This document shows positions 27,686-41,318 of a stretch of 64,000 nt of DNA, piece by piece. Source of the stretch: Brachypodius melanocephalos (taxonomy: Eukaryota > Chordata > Aves > Passeriformes > Pycnonotidae); assembly GCA_013398615.1 (NCBI GenBank), contig VZSR01000520.1, forward strand, positions 17,942,640 through 18,006,639. The letters are read 5' to 3'. Both the position numbers and the translations under genes were made by a program. Below the pieces are notes generated by a model. It did no database searches. It worked only from the letters and a program-made list of their open reading frames with translations, and was not told the DNA's origin. Within the stretch, counting starts at the first letter, position 1. Every line of letters starts with the position of its first letter.

Positions 27686-28214
27686 TTAAAGATGCTATAG
27701 GAGACTGCTTTGGGCCAAGATGTAAAAATCATTAGAGTTGAAAGTTACTAAGTGCTTTATAAAAGACTTTTTTTTTTAAAGTTCTGCTTTGCACAGTCTG
27801 CTGCTATGGGTTTGCTTCAGACAGATGAAGTTGTTTCTATAGGTTTATGAGTCATTAAGCTTAAACAACCAAAGGACACACGCAGTATTAGCCATTTTGC
27901 TAGAAACTGCCAAAGAATCTTGTAGGTTGAGAATTCTTTTTCTTGAAGTGCAACAGAGAAAACATGTAGGGAATTGTTCATATGACTGGAGGTAAAGCAG
28001 ATTTGGCAAATGAGCAACAGAACATCCTCTGTGATACATCTGATGGAAGCTGGTTGGATTACAGAAAAGCCAAGCAGAGAAACTGGCTGGAGAAGATACC
28101 CTGCCTAGTTAAAGTCTCAAGCATGTTTTATTTATCTTGAAGGAAGGGCAAATAGAGTTTTTTAAGGCACATGAAAACTCTGCTTGCAGTTGAAGCAGAT
28201 AAAGGTTTGTTTTA

Positions 28215-28660
28215 TGTGGGATTAACCCACCCTCTGAGAGTCCAGCCTGCAGAGGAATGGCTTAAAAATTAGCAAGACAGCTCTTCGGGTGTGTTTTGTG
28301 AAGCAAAAGGTTTTAATAAGTGCAAAACAATAAACAGTTACATAAACAAAAGATAAAGTGGAGTACAGGTGCTAGAGGAGCCTCTAGCTCCTCGTGAAGA
28401 CACCCCAAAAAGCCCCTTGAGCTTCTTTGTGTCTTTCCTTAAGTACCTTATGTTTCAGGAGGGCCTTACTGGCAGGCTGCCAATAGAAACAGATACAGGC
28501 TTTGACAGACAGTGACAAGGTCCAACAGGTAGTGGGCTCTTGGCATTGAGCCAATGGCTATCCGAACCTTACAGAAGTTTTTAGGTCTTTTAGTTTATAA
28601 GAAATACAAGGAGCAAGTCCCAAACCTTTCCCTATATGGAAATATATAGACACTCCTACA
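28215..28660 (-). mobile_element. Solo LTR of an endogenous retrovirus (ERVK-like by target-site length)
   Basis: A 446-bp block has LTR-type ends. The plus strand begins TGTGGGATT and ends CTCCTACA, so the ends form an imperfect inverted repeat (TGTGGGAT and TGTAGGAG) with TG...CA termini. It is flanked by GTTTTA (28209-28214) and GTCTTA (28661-28666), a 6-bp target duplication with one mismatch. A 6-bp duplication is typical of class II (ERVK and alpha-like) elements. On the minus strand an ATTAAA poly(A) signal (28312-28317) falls about 100 bp from the 3' end, as expected for U3-R-U5, so I orient it minus, the same as gephyrin. There is no primer-binding site or internal gene on either side, so it is a recombined solo LTR. 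The plus strand has an AATAAA at 28329-28334, so orientation is not certain. Confidence 0.75.
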
Positions 28661-29390
28661 GTCTTAATCTCCCAGATCAATGAGAAACCATAAAAGATAG
28701 CATGAAGCCAATTTGTTGTGTATCAGCTTTAAGAAGTACTTATCAGACTAGACTCATCCTCATGAATTCCTTTTGGTAAGTCTCAGATCATTAGAAGTTT
28801 GTCAAGTACAACTTTTTCACTAGATTCAATGCTTAAAATAGGCAGCACTTCTGTAATGCTTGGCATTGCTTCTCTGCATAATAGAGTAGTCTGAGCTACC
28901 ACAGACAGCTCTCCAGTCGTCCTCATAAAGATAACCTGATAAAATCACTTGATGCTTATACATGAGCCCAAGAGGCAAGAGAAGCAGAGAAGTATTTTTG
29001 TAATCCTATTTGGGAAAACATGATAATACAGTCCAATAATGGACAAACAACTGAGCACGAACTCCAACTAGAAGGTTGCTGCACAACAAGATAACTGGAT
29101 AGAACTACCAAATAAACATTTCTTCTCTATGCAGCATTACTGAGAGCAGCAGTTAAATAAAAGAAACAGGCACTCAAAAACTCAAAAGGCTGGACAAAGG
29201 GGAAAGGGTGTGAACTGGTATCCTCACAACACTGAATTTGTAACCTTCAGCAAGACAGAACATGCCACTGGTTTTCAAATGATGAGCAAAACTCTCATTT
29301 TATCTCAAAAACTACTAGACAGGTTCCTCCATGTGAGGATGGAAACAGAAGTTTTACATCCACAGATTAACAGTGCATTTATCAAGTCCA

Positions 29391-30160
29391 ATCACAGAAT
29401 GGGTAAGACTGGAAGGGACCACAGTGGGTCATGTTACGAGCATGCTGCATGGGATTGCACTCAGAACTGGACACAGCACTCCAGGTGAGGCCTCATCAGG
29501 GCTGAGTAGAGGGGCAGGATCCCCTCCCTCCACCTGCTGCCAATGCTCTTCCTAACACAGCCCAGGATCCCATTGGCCTTCTTGGCCACCAGCACACACT
29601 GCTGGCTCAGGGACAGTTTGTTGGCCACCAGCACCCCCAGGTCCTTCTCCACAGAGCTGCTTCCCAACAGCTCAGCCCTCACTCCGTGCTGGTCCCTGGG
29701 GTTATTCCTGCCCAGGTGCAGGACCCTGCACTTGCTGCTGTTGATTCCAGCCAGTTCTTCTCTGCCCATCTCTCCAGCCTGCTGAGATCCTTCTGCAGGG
29801 CTGCAGAGCCCTCTGGGGTATCGGCCACTCCTCCCAGCTTTGTGTCCACAGGGAACTTGCTGAGGAGGCATCTCCCCTTCACCCAAGAAATCACTAAATT
29901 AAGGTAAAGAATTCTGGGCCTAGCACTGAACCTTAGAAGACACCACCAGTGATGGCCTTCACCTAGACCCTGTGCCACTGATTGTAACCCGCTGGGATCT
30001 GCTGCTCAGCTTCAGCTTGTTCTCAATCCACCACAACATCCACTCATCCAACCCACATTTCTTGACTTTGCCTATGAGGATGCTGTGAGAGACAGTGCCA
30101 AAAGCCTTGCTGAACTCAAAGCAGACAATATCCACTGCTGCTCCCTCATCTATCCAGGTA
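29391..30160 (-). mobile_element. CR1 LINE, 5'-truncated, with part of ORF2 and an internal deletion
   Basis: Read on the minus strand, this enters CR1 ORF2 in the reverse transcriptase palm (a frame resembling DIVCFEFSKAF) and continues into the C-terminal part (frame with KANGILGCVRKSIGS...GILPLYSALMRPHLE). It then jumps, near 29436-29450, to the 3' tail ending in CCATTCTGTGAT. The 3'-terminal part of ORF2 and the 3' UTR are therefore missing, which indicates an internal deletion. The catalytic [FY]xDD motif is damaged: the matching place (29844-29855) reads FPVD before TKLGGVADTPEG. Frames are broken, so it is a dead copy. It lies in intron 2 in the same orientation as gephyrin, about 4.6 kb from exon 2. 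Confidence 0.93.
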
Positions 30161-31608
30161 TTTGTTTAATTCTACAGTGTATCTTATGTACTCAGTAAAA
30201 TTTTAAAAAGAATAAATAGAGCTCCTCAAGAATTCCTTTATCATCTTCAGTCCTTAAGTGACAAATTCTAAGACTCTCACAACTGTTTCCCAGAAGAATT
30301 ACCTAGCTCCTCCTTCTAAGGCTGTAAAACACAATAAGGAATAATAAAGATGACTTCTGTGAGATTTCTATCTCCTGTCATGACAAATGGAACTCTAACC
30401 TAATCTACAAGTTTTGAACATAGGCCTATTACCATTTTGGTTGTCTTTCTAATGCAATTACGTGGAGAGTAAATAATATTTTCTTTTCACAATGTTTCCT
30501 TCTCTGTAGTACATACTTATTAAAACAAGTTCTAATTTCTTGTCAAAAGTCACCTGTTCTTACATTTTAGATTTATCTACTCTCATAATCAGTCTGAAGG
30601 AAACATGAAACACAGTTTAGATGTGATGTGATTTTGCCTAGAAAGAAGTTATTCAGAATCTCTTGGATATTGTTCATCTCAAAGAAGCTCAGAAGATGTT
30701 CCCAAAACAAATGCATCAGTGATTATCTGCAGCTGCAGCTACTGAATTACACAAAAAGATTTAAAGCATCCTCTTCTCTGTTTAGACAAGTATTTTATGA
30801 ACTTTATGTCTATATACAAGGCTAGAGCTGAAAGGAACATCTAATAAAGTGATCCTAAGAACTCAAACTTAGGAATGCCTATACACAGAACTTCTGCTTG
30901 AAGTAGTGGACATATACCTAACATTGTAATAATATGACAGTTCACTCTTCAGGTGTATTTAAGTAACTTCTGGTGAGAAAAGAAAAGCAGTAGTAAAAAT
31001 CCCAGGAGAAGTTTCAGGTGATAGACATATTGAATCGTATCTAACCCACTTTTCTCCTGAGCACAGATTGGCTATTGAGGGTGGAAAAGGACAGGAAGAT
31101 AGAGGAGTGCAGACCATTCAGTCTGCTCATGAGCAAGGGGTCAAACGAACTGATCAATATATTTAACTTTCCTTGAGCACCAGCCTTTGCCTTGCTACAA
31201 AGCCTCAGAGATGTCCCCACAAAAGCAGGACTTGGCTAGCATCTTGAGCTGTTTTCACTGCATTTTACTTCAGCTGAATAAAGTCTGAACAATCATCTCA
31301 GAACCAGCAGCCTAGTTCCTCCAATTGCATCTGCTCTCTGCAGCTCTGCTGTTTAGGACAGTGAATAGAAAAATACCTGTAGTCTTCTCATGGAGAATAA
31401 TCTCCTCTGTAGAATGAAATATTTTAAATATCTTTATGATATTTACTGGAATAGTAGGCAGGGCATCATCTAAACCAAATCATGGGATTTGAATATTCAT
31501 AGCCACATTAAGTTATCTTCACAGAAATCAAAATAAGTTCCATCTGCTTTTTGGTCATATTAATTACACAGAAGACAAACCAGAATGCATACATTTTCAG
31601 AGAAGAAA

Positions 31609-31644
31609 AGGAAGAACAAAAAAAGGAGGAAAATAAAAAAAAAA
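31609..31644. repeat. A-rich (purine) tract
   Basis: Nearly continuous A with G interruptions (AAAAGGAGGAAAAT-like). It is low-complexity intron sequence. Confidence 0.75.
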
Positions 31645-32039
31645 GTTTGCCCTTCCAGCTCTCTACATGTAGACAGGATCAAATACGAAGACTATAATCT
31701 GCAGGACTCTCCCTGACATTCTTAGATACATATTCCAGTTTCTTCACCAAATGACATTTAGAATTTTTTCAAACTATCCAATCAATGTTGTCTGCTATAA
31801 ATGGAACTAATTCTTTCTCACCAGGCAAACAGAACAAACCCTTTAATAATCTTTTAAATACTGTGGAAATCTCAAACTTCCTCTCTTGACACTGTTTCCT
31901 GAATTAATTAACCTGCCATGCATTGTATTTTCTGTCTTCTCTTTCTTTTCTTCTACACACCTCTGGATCTCTATGTTTTGTGTCCAAAACAGGACACTGT
32001 ATATAGCAGACATATCCTTGAGCTTCTAGTTGAAGACAT

Positions 32040-32100
32040 CCCTGCTCACTGCAGGAGATGACCTTTAAAGGATCTTTCCAACCCAAACTATTCTATGATT
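32040..32100 (+). mobile_element. CR1 LINE 3'-end remnant
   Basis: The plus strand reads GATGACCTTTAAAGGATC, then TTCCAACCCAAACTATTC and TATGATT. This is the typical last part of a CR1 3' UTR, with the terminal ATTCTATGATT. The part just upstream (CTTCTAGTTGAAGACATCCCTG) also looks CR1-like, so the copy may start near 32010. No coding part remains. Confidence 0.85.
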
Positions 32101-33565
32101 ATCTGCAATGAATAAAAAACAGCATGTAACTCTCAAACCACCTTTACAGCTGAACTATGATCAACTTTTTGCAGAAATTAAATTTTTCTCTAATTAACCA
32201 CTAAATGAAATTTAATTTTAAAGTTCTTGCATGCTTCCTTCTTCCACAATCTGTAACTCCCCACTTCAGATTTATTTGATATGCTCGCTGATTTGGGTTT
32301 TTTTCCTTTAGCAGAATTTTCATTTTTACTGACACACAGCAAATTGTGATTTAATGGCATACAAGTATAGGTGGTCAAACTACTGATTTGAGCAGCAGGC
32401 TTTTATCAGCATTGCTGAGAGAACGGAAAACAGATTAAGTCTACACTCCTCCTCCAGCTGGGAAATCACCTGGGGAAAAAAGACTACTCTGATAATCAGG
32501 CATACTTGATATAAATCAAACATTAATGAAAAAAACAACAATGCTATTTGTTAGTTTCACTTCAATGTAAAGATAAACTTTCAGCTGTCCAAAAAAAGAG
32601 CTTTCTGCAATAACAACAGAGAAGTTGTCTGTTGCAGAGCCAAGAGTGGCAAACAAAGGGGGAAAGAGCCATTTGCAAAGCAAGCATGAGAATTTTTTAT
32701 GTAAATCTGATGTTTGCATCTGAGATTACAAAGAAACAGAGGCAGTGCATCTACAGTCAGCACAAATGAGCACTAAAGAAATCCAAAAGTGTAAATATTA
32801 AACTGGTAAGAGGATTAATCAAATGCTATTTTAGAATTCCATTACAGACATCAATCATAGCCAAATAAACATAAGATTGTAATTAACCTTTATTCTTTAT
32901 TTCAAAAAAAGATTAAAACATCTTTGTCTGGCACTCTCATGCTTCACCCCAATGCTGTCCTTTGCATAACAAAGAATTCAGATCCCATGGGACTTCAAGA
33001 GTCACCTACAAAAGTCTGGGTTGAACAATATTGCCTTTAGATAGTTTCTTCATATTGGAGATTCATTCACACTATTACACATTTTGTAAGAACTCTTAAT
33101 AGGTTCTCTGCCACAAAACAGCAAGACTATTGATCAGGAAAGACAAACCCAAGACTATACATTCTTATTATTTGGCAGGAAGGACACTTTTCTTGGACTA
33201 TAATGTGTAATACAGCAAAGTATCATAAGCAGTCCTTGAAACCTAATGTGTCGAGACTTTATTCAGTCTTTCAAAGTGACAAAAATAGCCATGTTCCATC
33301 ACTTATGCTTCTTTTGCTATAAGAAACAGCAACCCATTTCATTTCTGTCGAACATTACAATAATTTATTACAATATTCTTCATGTGAGTTACAGTTGGAA
33401 GAAAATTAAAAGATTCCATCATTTCTAGTAAAAAATACAGAAAATTATCATTCTACAGTAAAGGCAATTCAACCTTTTGAAAGTAAACTCAAGAGGTGCA
33501 AGCCCAAAATTAGGTGTAGCACATAAGCCTATCTGCAGCTCCAAAACCCACATATAATTCTAAAG

Positions 33566-33603
33566 CAAACAAACAAACAAGAATCAACAAAGCAAACCAA
33601 CCA
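33566..33603. repeat. CAAA-rich simple sequence
   Basis: Several CAAA units with interruptions (CAAACAAACAAACAAG, then CAAAGCAAACC). It is an imperfect tetranucleotide tract. Confidence 0.75.
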
Positions 33604-34136
33604 ATCAAAAATACTCAAAAAAATACCACTCGACAGAAAAATTTTGAAAATTAAGACCTTTAAAACAGCTTCAGCTTCAACACTTAAACAGTAATTATTA
33701 AAAATTTATCTAATGCATTCACTCTGTACATATCAAGCAACAATTATACTTGCTCCTTGTACCTCTATCACTTCATATGTACAAATCATCAATTACATAT
33801 GCTATGTCAAAATTGCCCAAGAACACATGTATATGTGCATATATGTCATTTACCTGTAGCAACATGACAAAAATTCTGCATCTACTTCATCTACTTAATT
33901 ACTATAAATCGTTGTTTCTGAAATAAGACGCCAAATACACCTTATTTTTCACTACTTTTCAATCAATACTAAAAAGTCTGCTCATTCAGTATCAAGGACC
34001 AATCACGTTAGAGCCCACTGTGGAATGCACTGTCATTCACCTTAAAAAGATGTGAGGTTTTTTTCTCTTTTTCCCTTCCCTGATAACAAGTGAACATTTT
34101 CAGCTAGTACTGAAGTTAACAGATGAGAAAAAACCC

Positions 34137-34160
34137 CACAAACAAACAAACAAACAAAAC
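34137..34160. repeat. (CAAA)n microsatellite
   Basis: About five CAAA units, flanked by A- and C-rich sequence. It lies about 600 bp from exon 2 on the intron 2 side. Confidence 0.85.
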
Positions 34161-34765
34161 CCACAAAAAACTGAACACAAAGAAGGTCTGACACAATTTC
34201 AAGTCTGGCTCGGAGCTCATGAGACTGAATTTTATTTTAGAGAAAGATAAAATACTCAGATAAAGACCAGTAGTCTTGTGAGGAAACAAAATTTAGACCA
34301 TGTACACATACACTTAAATTGAAACAGGTAGCAGAGGAAGAAACAAACATCAGCTGTATGAAATCAGATACAAAGAAAACAGATTCTAGATGTTAAGGTA
34401 ACTGACAATAACATAATTATCTAGTAATAGTCTAATTTATATGCAATTCTTTCTTAAAAGTGGGAACAATGTGCATGCAAGTCCTCTATAGAAAGACCAG
34501 CATGCACCATCTGTTACACCTCTGATGACACTTGCACCCTTTATTGTATGTGCTCTCTGGATATTACTTCATTAACAGAATGACATTAAAAACAAGGTGG
34601 TTTTAATAATACCTGCTTGTATTAAAGACTAACAATCTGGCAAGCATAAACCACTAAAGCATTATATTTACTCCACCATACTACTTCTTTATATAATTAC
34701 AAAACTACTCACAAGGATATCAGGAAGAAGCTTTTCTTTGCTTAGCAAAAAGAGCCAGATACTCA

Positions 34766-34948
<183 letters not shown>

Positions 34949-35485
34949 TTAACTAAAAATGCTTTTTGGTGTTGGGTGGAATTTGAATCCTCATATATAA
35001 AGTCTGATTTTCACCGAGGATCCACCTAATTCAAAGATAAGTCAACTCAATGGAAAGCGAAAAACACTTTATCACAGCTTATGCAGAAATAAACTGCATG
35101 AATTTCAGGTGGTGTCCTCATTATTTGTCCACCTGGAGGCACAGGAAGTCTCAAACACAAACAGTGGATGCCCGGGTATACACTTATCCATATGCTTAAC
35201 AGGAGAGTCTTTAATAATGCACTGATCAATATACTTTACTTAATCAGAAACAGTGAGAGCTGCTATGTATTTAAGTTCATAGTTATTCACAGGTTAGCAA
35301 AAATGTTTAACATGAGCAATAACCAAAACAAGTAATTATAAGCAAAAATTTATTCAAGCAACTTATAAATAACTTATAAAGTGCATGTAAAGCAGCTAGT
35401 TACTGTAATAACTGAAATTAAAGTAAATGTCACAGAAGTCTAAAAGAGTATTAGTGTGCTTTCATTTTCTTCACTAATTAAAAGG

Positions 35486-35500
35486 AAAAAAAAAAAAAAA
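35486..35500. repeat. Poly-A run, 15 bases
   Basis: Fifteen consecutive A, followed by CAAAAAACAAACC. It is simple sequence in intron 1. Confidence 0.85.
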
Positions 35501-38500
35501 CAAAAAACAAACCAGAAGAGACCTAAACCTCAAACTCCAAATTTGTTCTCTTCGCTAAGTCTCTGAGCACATGTACCTCAATTCTAAAAGCCATCTCATT
35601 TCTCTTAAATAACACCACAGTTAATTTGAGAGGTGGAAAAAGAGTAGTGGTACAAATACTTTTAAAACAACACAGTATCAGTTTAAAGGAGTGAGTTATT
35701 TCCGACTACAGTAAACTTGCTGAAGGACACAAAGGTTGTGATATGGAAAAATCAGTGTAAGGATCAATTTCCCTCAATGGGCAAGGTAATCTCTGAGACA
35801 GAAAGTTTATGAAGAAATGCATTATTGCTCATCTTTCAACACAGAATACAGCCTCACATTTGGTGAACAGGGATGTGTTTAAAATCATCTGCAAAAGCAA
35901 GTGTTCCTACTTCTTTCTCTCTAAATGCAAAATACTCTCTTTAATTTACATCTCTAAGTGTTCATGTGCATCACCAGCATCAAGAAAATGCAAATCATTC
36001 CCAAAATACATTGTTTTCACAGATTACGACACACACAGTGACAGACCTACCTAACATACTAGAAAACTGCAAAATGTTTCTACTAGTACCTCTCATTGGC
36101 AATGCATCTCACAAGTGTGAAACCTGTTAAGTCTGCAGGGAAGGACAAGTATTGGAATAAAGCATCCCAGAAGAGGCTGGCAGAGCTGATGGAACAGGTA
36201 CCAGCCCTGGGCCTCAGACAAAGCCTGACAATTTATGACTATAAGAGAGGTATTAGTCAAGTGTTGAAAACATTCACCTCAACCCTGTAATAACCAATTG
36301 ACATCCTAAGCTTCTCTTAGCACTGTCTCTGAAAACAGTACCTAACACTTGCTCGCTGCATGCAATCCCTCAAAGCCGTCAGTCTTTCACAAGGGGTCTC
36401 TTGTCTTTGAGGTACTTGTCTCAGATCTTCCTTTTAAACTACCTGTGCTAACTATGCCCAGACTCTCAGCTTGCTGTGCCCATGAGAACTTAATCAGTGC
36501 CTCTATAACAAACTGAAAGGTACTGAGGTCACAAGCACTTCTCCCATTGCCAGGGACACTCTGAGTGAGCAGCTTGAACCTTTGGGAAATTTTCATTTCC
36601 ATCCCCACCCATTACACTGAACCCAAGACCCCCGAGCGGATCTCTTGACTCCTCAGTTAAAGGAGTAATTCCAAGATCAGCAGACTCAAAAACAACTACA
36701 TGCTAGATTTTATGGGAGAAAAAATTCCCACCTACCTTGATATTTGATAGTTTATATTTGCTTCCTGTCAAGTTTGGCAACAAAACAGCAAACAGAACAT
36801 TTTACCTACAGTCTTGTTATAAATCTTACACTACCAATGTATCAACATACCTCCTATGCTAACACAATACATCATGAATAAAAATTATGCTCTACGCTGT
36901 TTTTTCACTACTGACAAATCACATATTTTTAAAGCATTATATTGAATCTAACCATGCTGCATTTCTCTAGTGTCTCCTCCAATCTCCTCATGGAAAGCAA
37001 TCATGGTTGATAATTGAGGAAACTAGTGTCATTATCTCAGAAGTTTTTTAAAGGGGAAATGAAAAATGACAACATGAAATTATCTTATCAATAAAACTGG
37101 CCATTATTTATCTGTAACTCATGATGTTTAAAAGACAAAATGAGTTTCAAATAAATGTTTAAAACAAATGGCTAGATTTGCCAGAGACAGCCTTTGTTTA
37201 ACTTGTCTCAACATAAATCCAATATTTTAACACTCTTTCTATGAATGAATTTTAAAATTGCAAACCTTCCCTCTACTTAGAAGACCTTGTCAATAAAACT
37301 ATTTGCTAAAAAAGACTAACTCAATATCAAATATCTACAAACTCTGAAAAACATATAAACCCGGTCTCTCTGGTTTTCTTCTTTGATTGCAGGAGAGTTA
37401 GAACAATGTAAAGCTGCAAACTGGTAAGCAAGTCTCTTCTTAGGGTACTGCTCTAGCCAGATTTAGAAAACACAGATGCTTCAGATAAATGTAAAAAATT
37501 CCAAACCTGGTTTTAATAATCAAGAATCCCAATAGTTTAGTTAATACTAACATTTGACTATAACTCTCAATAAAATGACTAGTATGGATCGCAACAGGAG
37601 AGTTTCCAGTGAGTGGAAATAATTCATTGGTATAGGCTGGAATAAGCATTTGGTCTGCATACCAGCACAGCCATGCCCCTTCACATCCTTGCCAACTCTC
37701 ACTAAATAAATAAAACAAATGTTCAGCAATAAATGCAAGGTGGAAGCAATCAATTAGAGCAGGTAGTCTATTTCTCACAGCTTAGAAAGCTTTAAATCAA
37801 CACTGCACAAACTTAAAAAATAACATACACCCTAATTGAAATGCAAGCTATTTATTTTAAGCAGGAGAGTGAAACTATGATGATATGACAGAAATATCAG
37901 GGTGACCAATGGTGCTTTAAGTTTTGAGGGAAGAAAATGTAGAAGAAAACTTTGTATCACAGCCACAAATTGTACTATAGACAAAGTTAGGCCATGCCTA
38001 TCTTCTCTTTGAAACACAACCAAGGGATACTTTTGCATAGGACATCTATATGAATACAATCCCCATACAGGGTTTCACTGTCTTGCTTCAAAATTAAATA
38101 TTTATTTTTTAACCCTCCAAAACTTTATAAAAGCTAGCATTTTAAGCATTGTTGAGTGGATAGTTTCTGGAGAGATACAGAACTGTTAGCTGTTCCTCTC
38201 TACATATCCATCAAGTGGCTGAGCCTCTGGTCTGCAGTAGACTCCCCACAGGTACCTCCTTATACACATGGCAAATAACAACAAAAATAGCGCCCTAAAG
38301 TACATTTGCTCCGTGGAGTATTGCACATACAATGACAGTCTCTAAGGTGCCAGAAATGTTGTTCTTAATACACCAAATACTGGCACAAGTATCACAGGCA
38401 TCAACTGAACAAAACACACAGTCTGAAAAACATCACAGTAAGGCAAAATCCCTAAACATGCAGGGAACAGTGTGACTTCCAAGTGAGCTGTTACATGTAT

Positions 38501-41300
38501 CAAAGCAAACAGGATTTAGCAATAGCTCCACTTTTCCCAACATTCATCCTACTTCCAGCTCCTGCTTTCTATTACTGATGTTCTGTTTCTGACCCCTGTC
38601 TAGTCTTGTGCCTAGGAAGTAACAGAGGTGGGAAGCTAATAAGGGAATATACTTCTCACCTGTCAATTACACTGCATACAAAATTCTCGATGGAAAGGTT
38701 AAAATCACCATTCACACTCTAATGTGCAAACATCCAATTTACAGCAGTTGTGAAGCTTTCCCACTTGGCATTTGTGAACTTCTAAATCTGTCCATGTAAT
38801 TTTTTTTCCTTTGCTTTCTTTAGCAGGGTTTTAAATGAGACTGTACTGAACAGAAATAGACTATTAGCCTGTTGATTTCCAAAACGAGTTCTTGCAACTA
38901 TGAAGGCAAACTAATATTTTCTTCAAGTAGAGGCAGGTCATAATCTGTTGTGAAATGTATTGTTGTTTTAATTTTATTTTTAAAATGTCCTATAGTTTGT
39001 AAACCATGTAGGCTCTTTAAAAATGTCACTTCATCTCTTCACTCCACAAAGAGATGAGGTAAAGAACTTTTGTCTCAGTAAAGTAAGAGCCCTCCTCAGA
39101 TTAAATCACCTCCAAATCTATAGCTGATAACAGTGATTTGCATATTTATATGATTTAAAAAAATGCAATAACCACCCTCAAAAAATGAACAAATATCTAT
39201 AGTTTGGTAAAGAAAAAATAACAATTAAGTTTACCTCCCCCATATCTAAATATACAGTATGCAGATTCCAGAAAACTATCACCTGCCAGACTTTCCTCTT
39301 GGTTCCCAGAATTCAGAACTGCTTTTAGATTAGTTGTGACTACCTGTTGATAAAAGCCATCTTGACAACAAAAATGCTACCCCTCATGAAGGCTGTCACT
39401 GATGCACTATTAGTTTGAAAATACATGGACTACTACAACCTTGAACAGTATGCATTGAAGTATAAAGGTATCGGTTTCTTAGATTTTTGTCTTTTAGCAA
39501 TAATATCTCCTAAGTTCAGTTCTTTTTCTTAGGATCTCTTCATCTACCCATAGTACTTTTGACAAGACTTTACCTTACCCCTCTTTTTACAGGCTCATTT
39601 ATGTATTTAGGTTTTATAACAGATTCATTCCACAGTTAACAAATATAAAAAATATTTAGTATACTTTGGACATTCTGAAAAGTACTGGTCTAACACAGAG
39701 CTGTATTCCAGTCTGGTTTTGCTTGCAACAAGCATTATTCACAAATCTTGTTCCTGATTCAGGTGGCTCTGTTCCATACACTGCATGCAAAAATTTCAGA
39801 ATTCAAGTATTTTGTTTTTATGGGCCCAACTTTATACGCAAGGCAGCAAGCACCTTCTTTATCTATTATACATATTGTTGACTTCAAGAAGTAACAAACT
39901 CTGCTAGGGAAGCTTAGGGTCTTAGGGTTTAGAATATAAGAAGGTAACAATTTTTTCTCAGACCTCAGAACACCTCTCTTTAAAAGCCTGTTCTCCTGCA
40001 AACACAGAATTCCTGTCCTATATATGTCCTATATGGCATACTTTACAGAAGGCAAAGGAAGGAGAAAGCATAAGAAGATTGATTCTCTAAATATTAAAAT
40101 GTATTTAAGGTATTTCATGGGTTCCATGGACAGTAACACCAGAGATAATTAATGCTGCCTTTTCCCTCTGCTACTGTCACATTTTTCAAGCGAGTGCACG
40201 TCAACGAGAAAACATACATAAAACAGATGGCACATCACAGAAATTTTGTAGCACCTTCTACAGATCTATATCAAAGAAGACAGCAAATTAATTTTAAGAG
40301 CAGCACTTATACCATTTGCATATCTGCACACAAATCTCTGACGTATCTGTAGAATAAAAAGAACTACGAGTCTCCATGCAAATTGCAAAAGCTTATAATT
40401 GCCAAGAAAATATGTTGTCTGTGAGTAGCAGAAATAAGGCAGGCTGATTTCCAAAGAATTTGTGATCTAAATGCCACTTGCTATCCTCACAGATTGACAA
40501 AGAAGTACTATTATAAAAAAGAAGCTAAGGTATTGGAACAACAGGAGGGAAAGGTTCAGGTGACCTACTGAAAAACAGGATTATCATAAGCCTGAAATAC
40601 AAGTTAGACACGTGAATCTATGGTTTTTCATTTTCTGGAAAACAGAGAAGCAGTAATGTCACTTGTAAACCAGATGTAAAGGGGGCTGTTGTAATGATAA
40701 AGAAAAGTAAAATTGCAGAGGAAGTGAAAAGACCTTTCTTGATTAGCTTAGCAATAAAAAGAATTAGATGGTTGCTGCTGGTGTGTTTATGTAAATACAA
40801 CAGCAAAACAAATTTCAGAGGGAGAAAAGAATACTATTGCAGAAGAAGCATAACTGTGAGGAAATCATAAGAAACAGAGCATAAATTTTCAGAGTTACAG
40901 AGGTGAGCCCTAGCAAATAATCTTTCTATAAGAACAGTGAGGGCAAGGAAAGCACAGACTTGTTCTCAATAGATTTAAGGATAGATGAAATGACACAGAA
41001 ATTGTTCTTGAAGACCTAAAGCATTCTGCACCACAGTAGCTAATATTGTAAAATCTATGTTAGAGTTTCTCTGAAGGCTATGAACTTCTAAACCCCCCCA
41101 GAGTTTCTCCCATTTTCTAACAGCAATTAAATGAGGCATTTTTTTCCTGTGTATCCATTAGTCTAGTGGGTTATGCCTCTCTCAAATGATTTATCATTTA
41201 AATTTTACAATATTTGTGCTGCCTTAGGCTACAAATTCTGCACTGGGTTTTAATCTAATATTTAACAAGCTCGAGTTTCAACTCCATTCCACTGTCAGTG

Positions 41301-41318
41301 TGATCACTGCAGTGATCA
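41301..41318. repeat. Perfect 18-bp palindrome
   Basis: TGATCACTGCAGTGATCA equals its own reverse complement with no spacer. The next base on each side does not extend it. It contains TGATCA twice around a central CTGCAG. No binding protein is claimed. Confidence 0.95.

Noticed and set aside
36096..36608. Two modest open frames in a slightly GC-richer block (plus 36096-36290, minus 36387-36608)
   Set aside because: No known protein similarity, no convincing paired splice sites and no CR1 sequence. Treated as intron.
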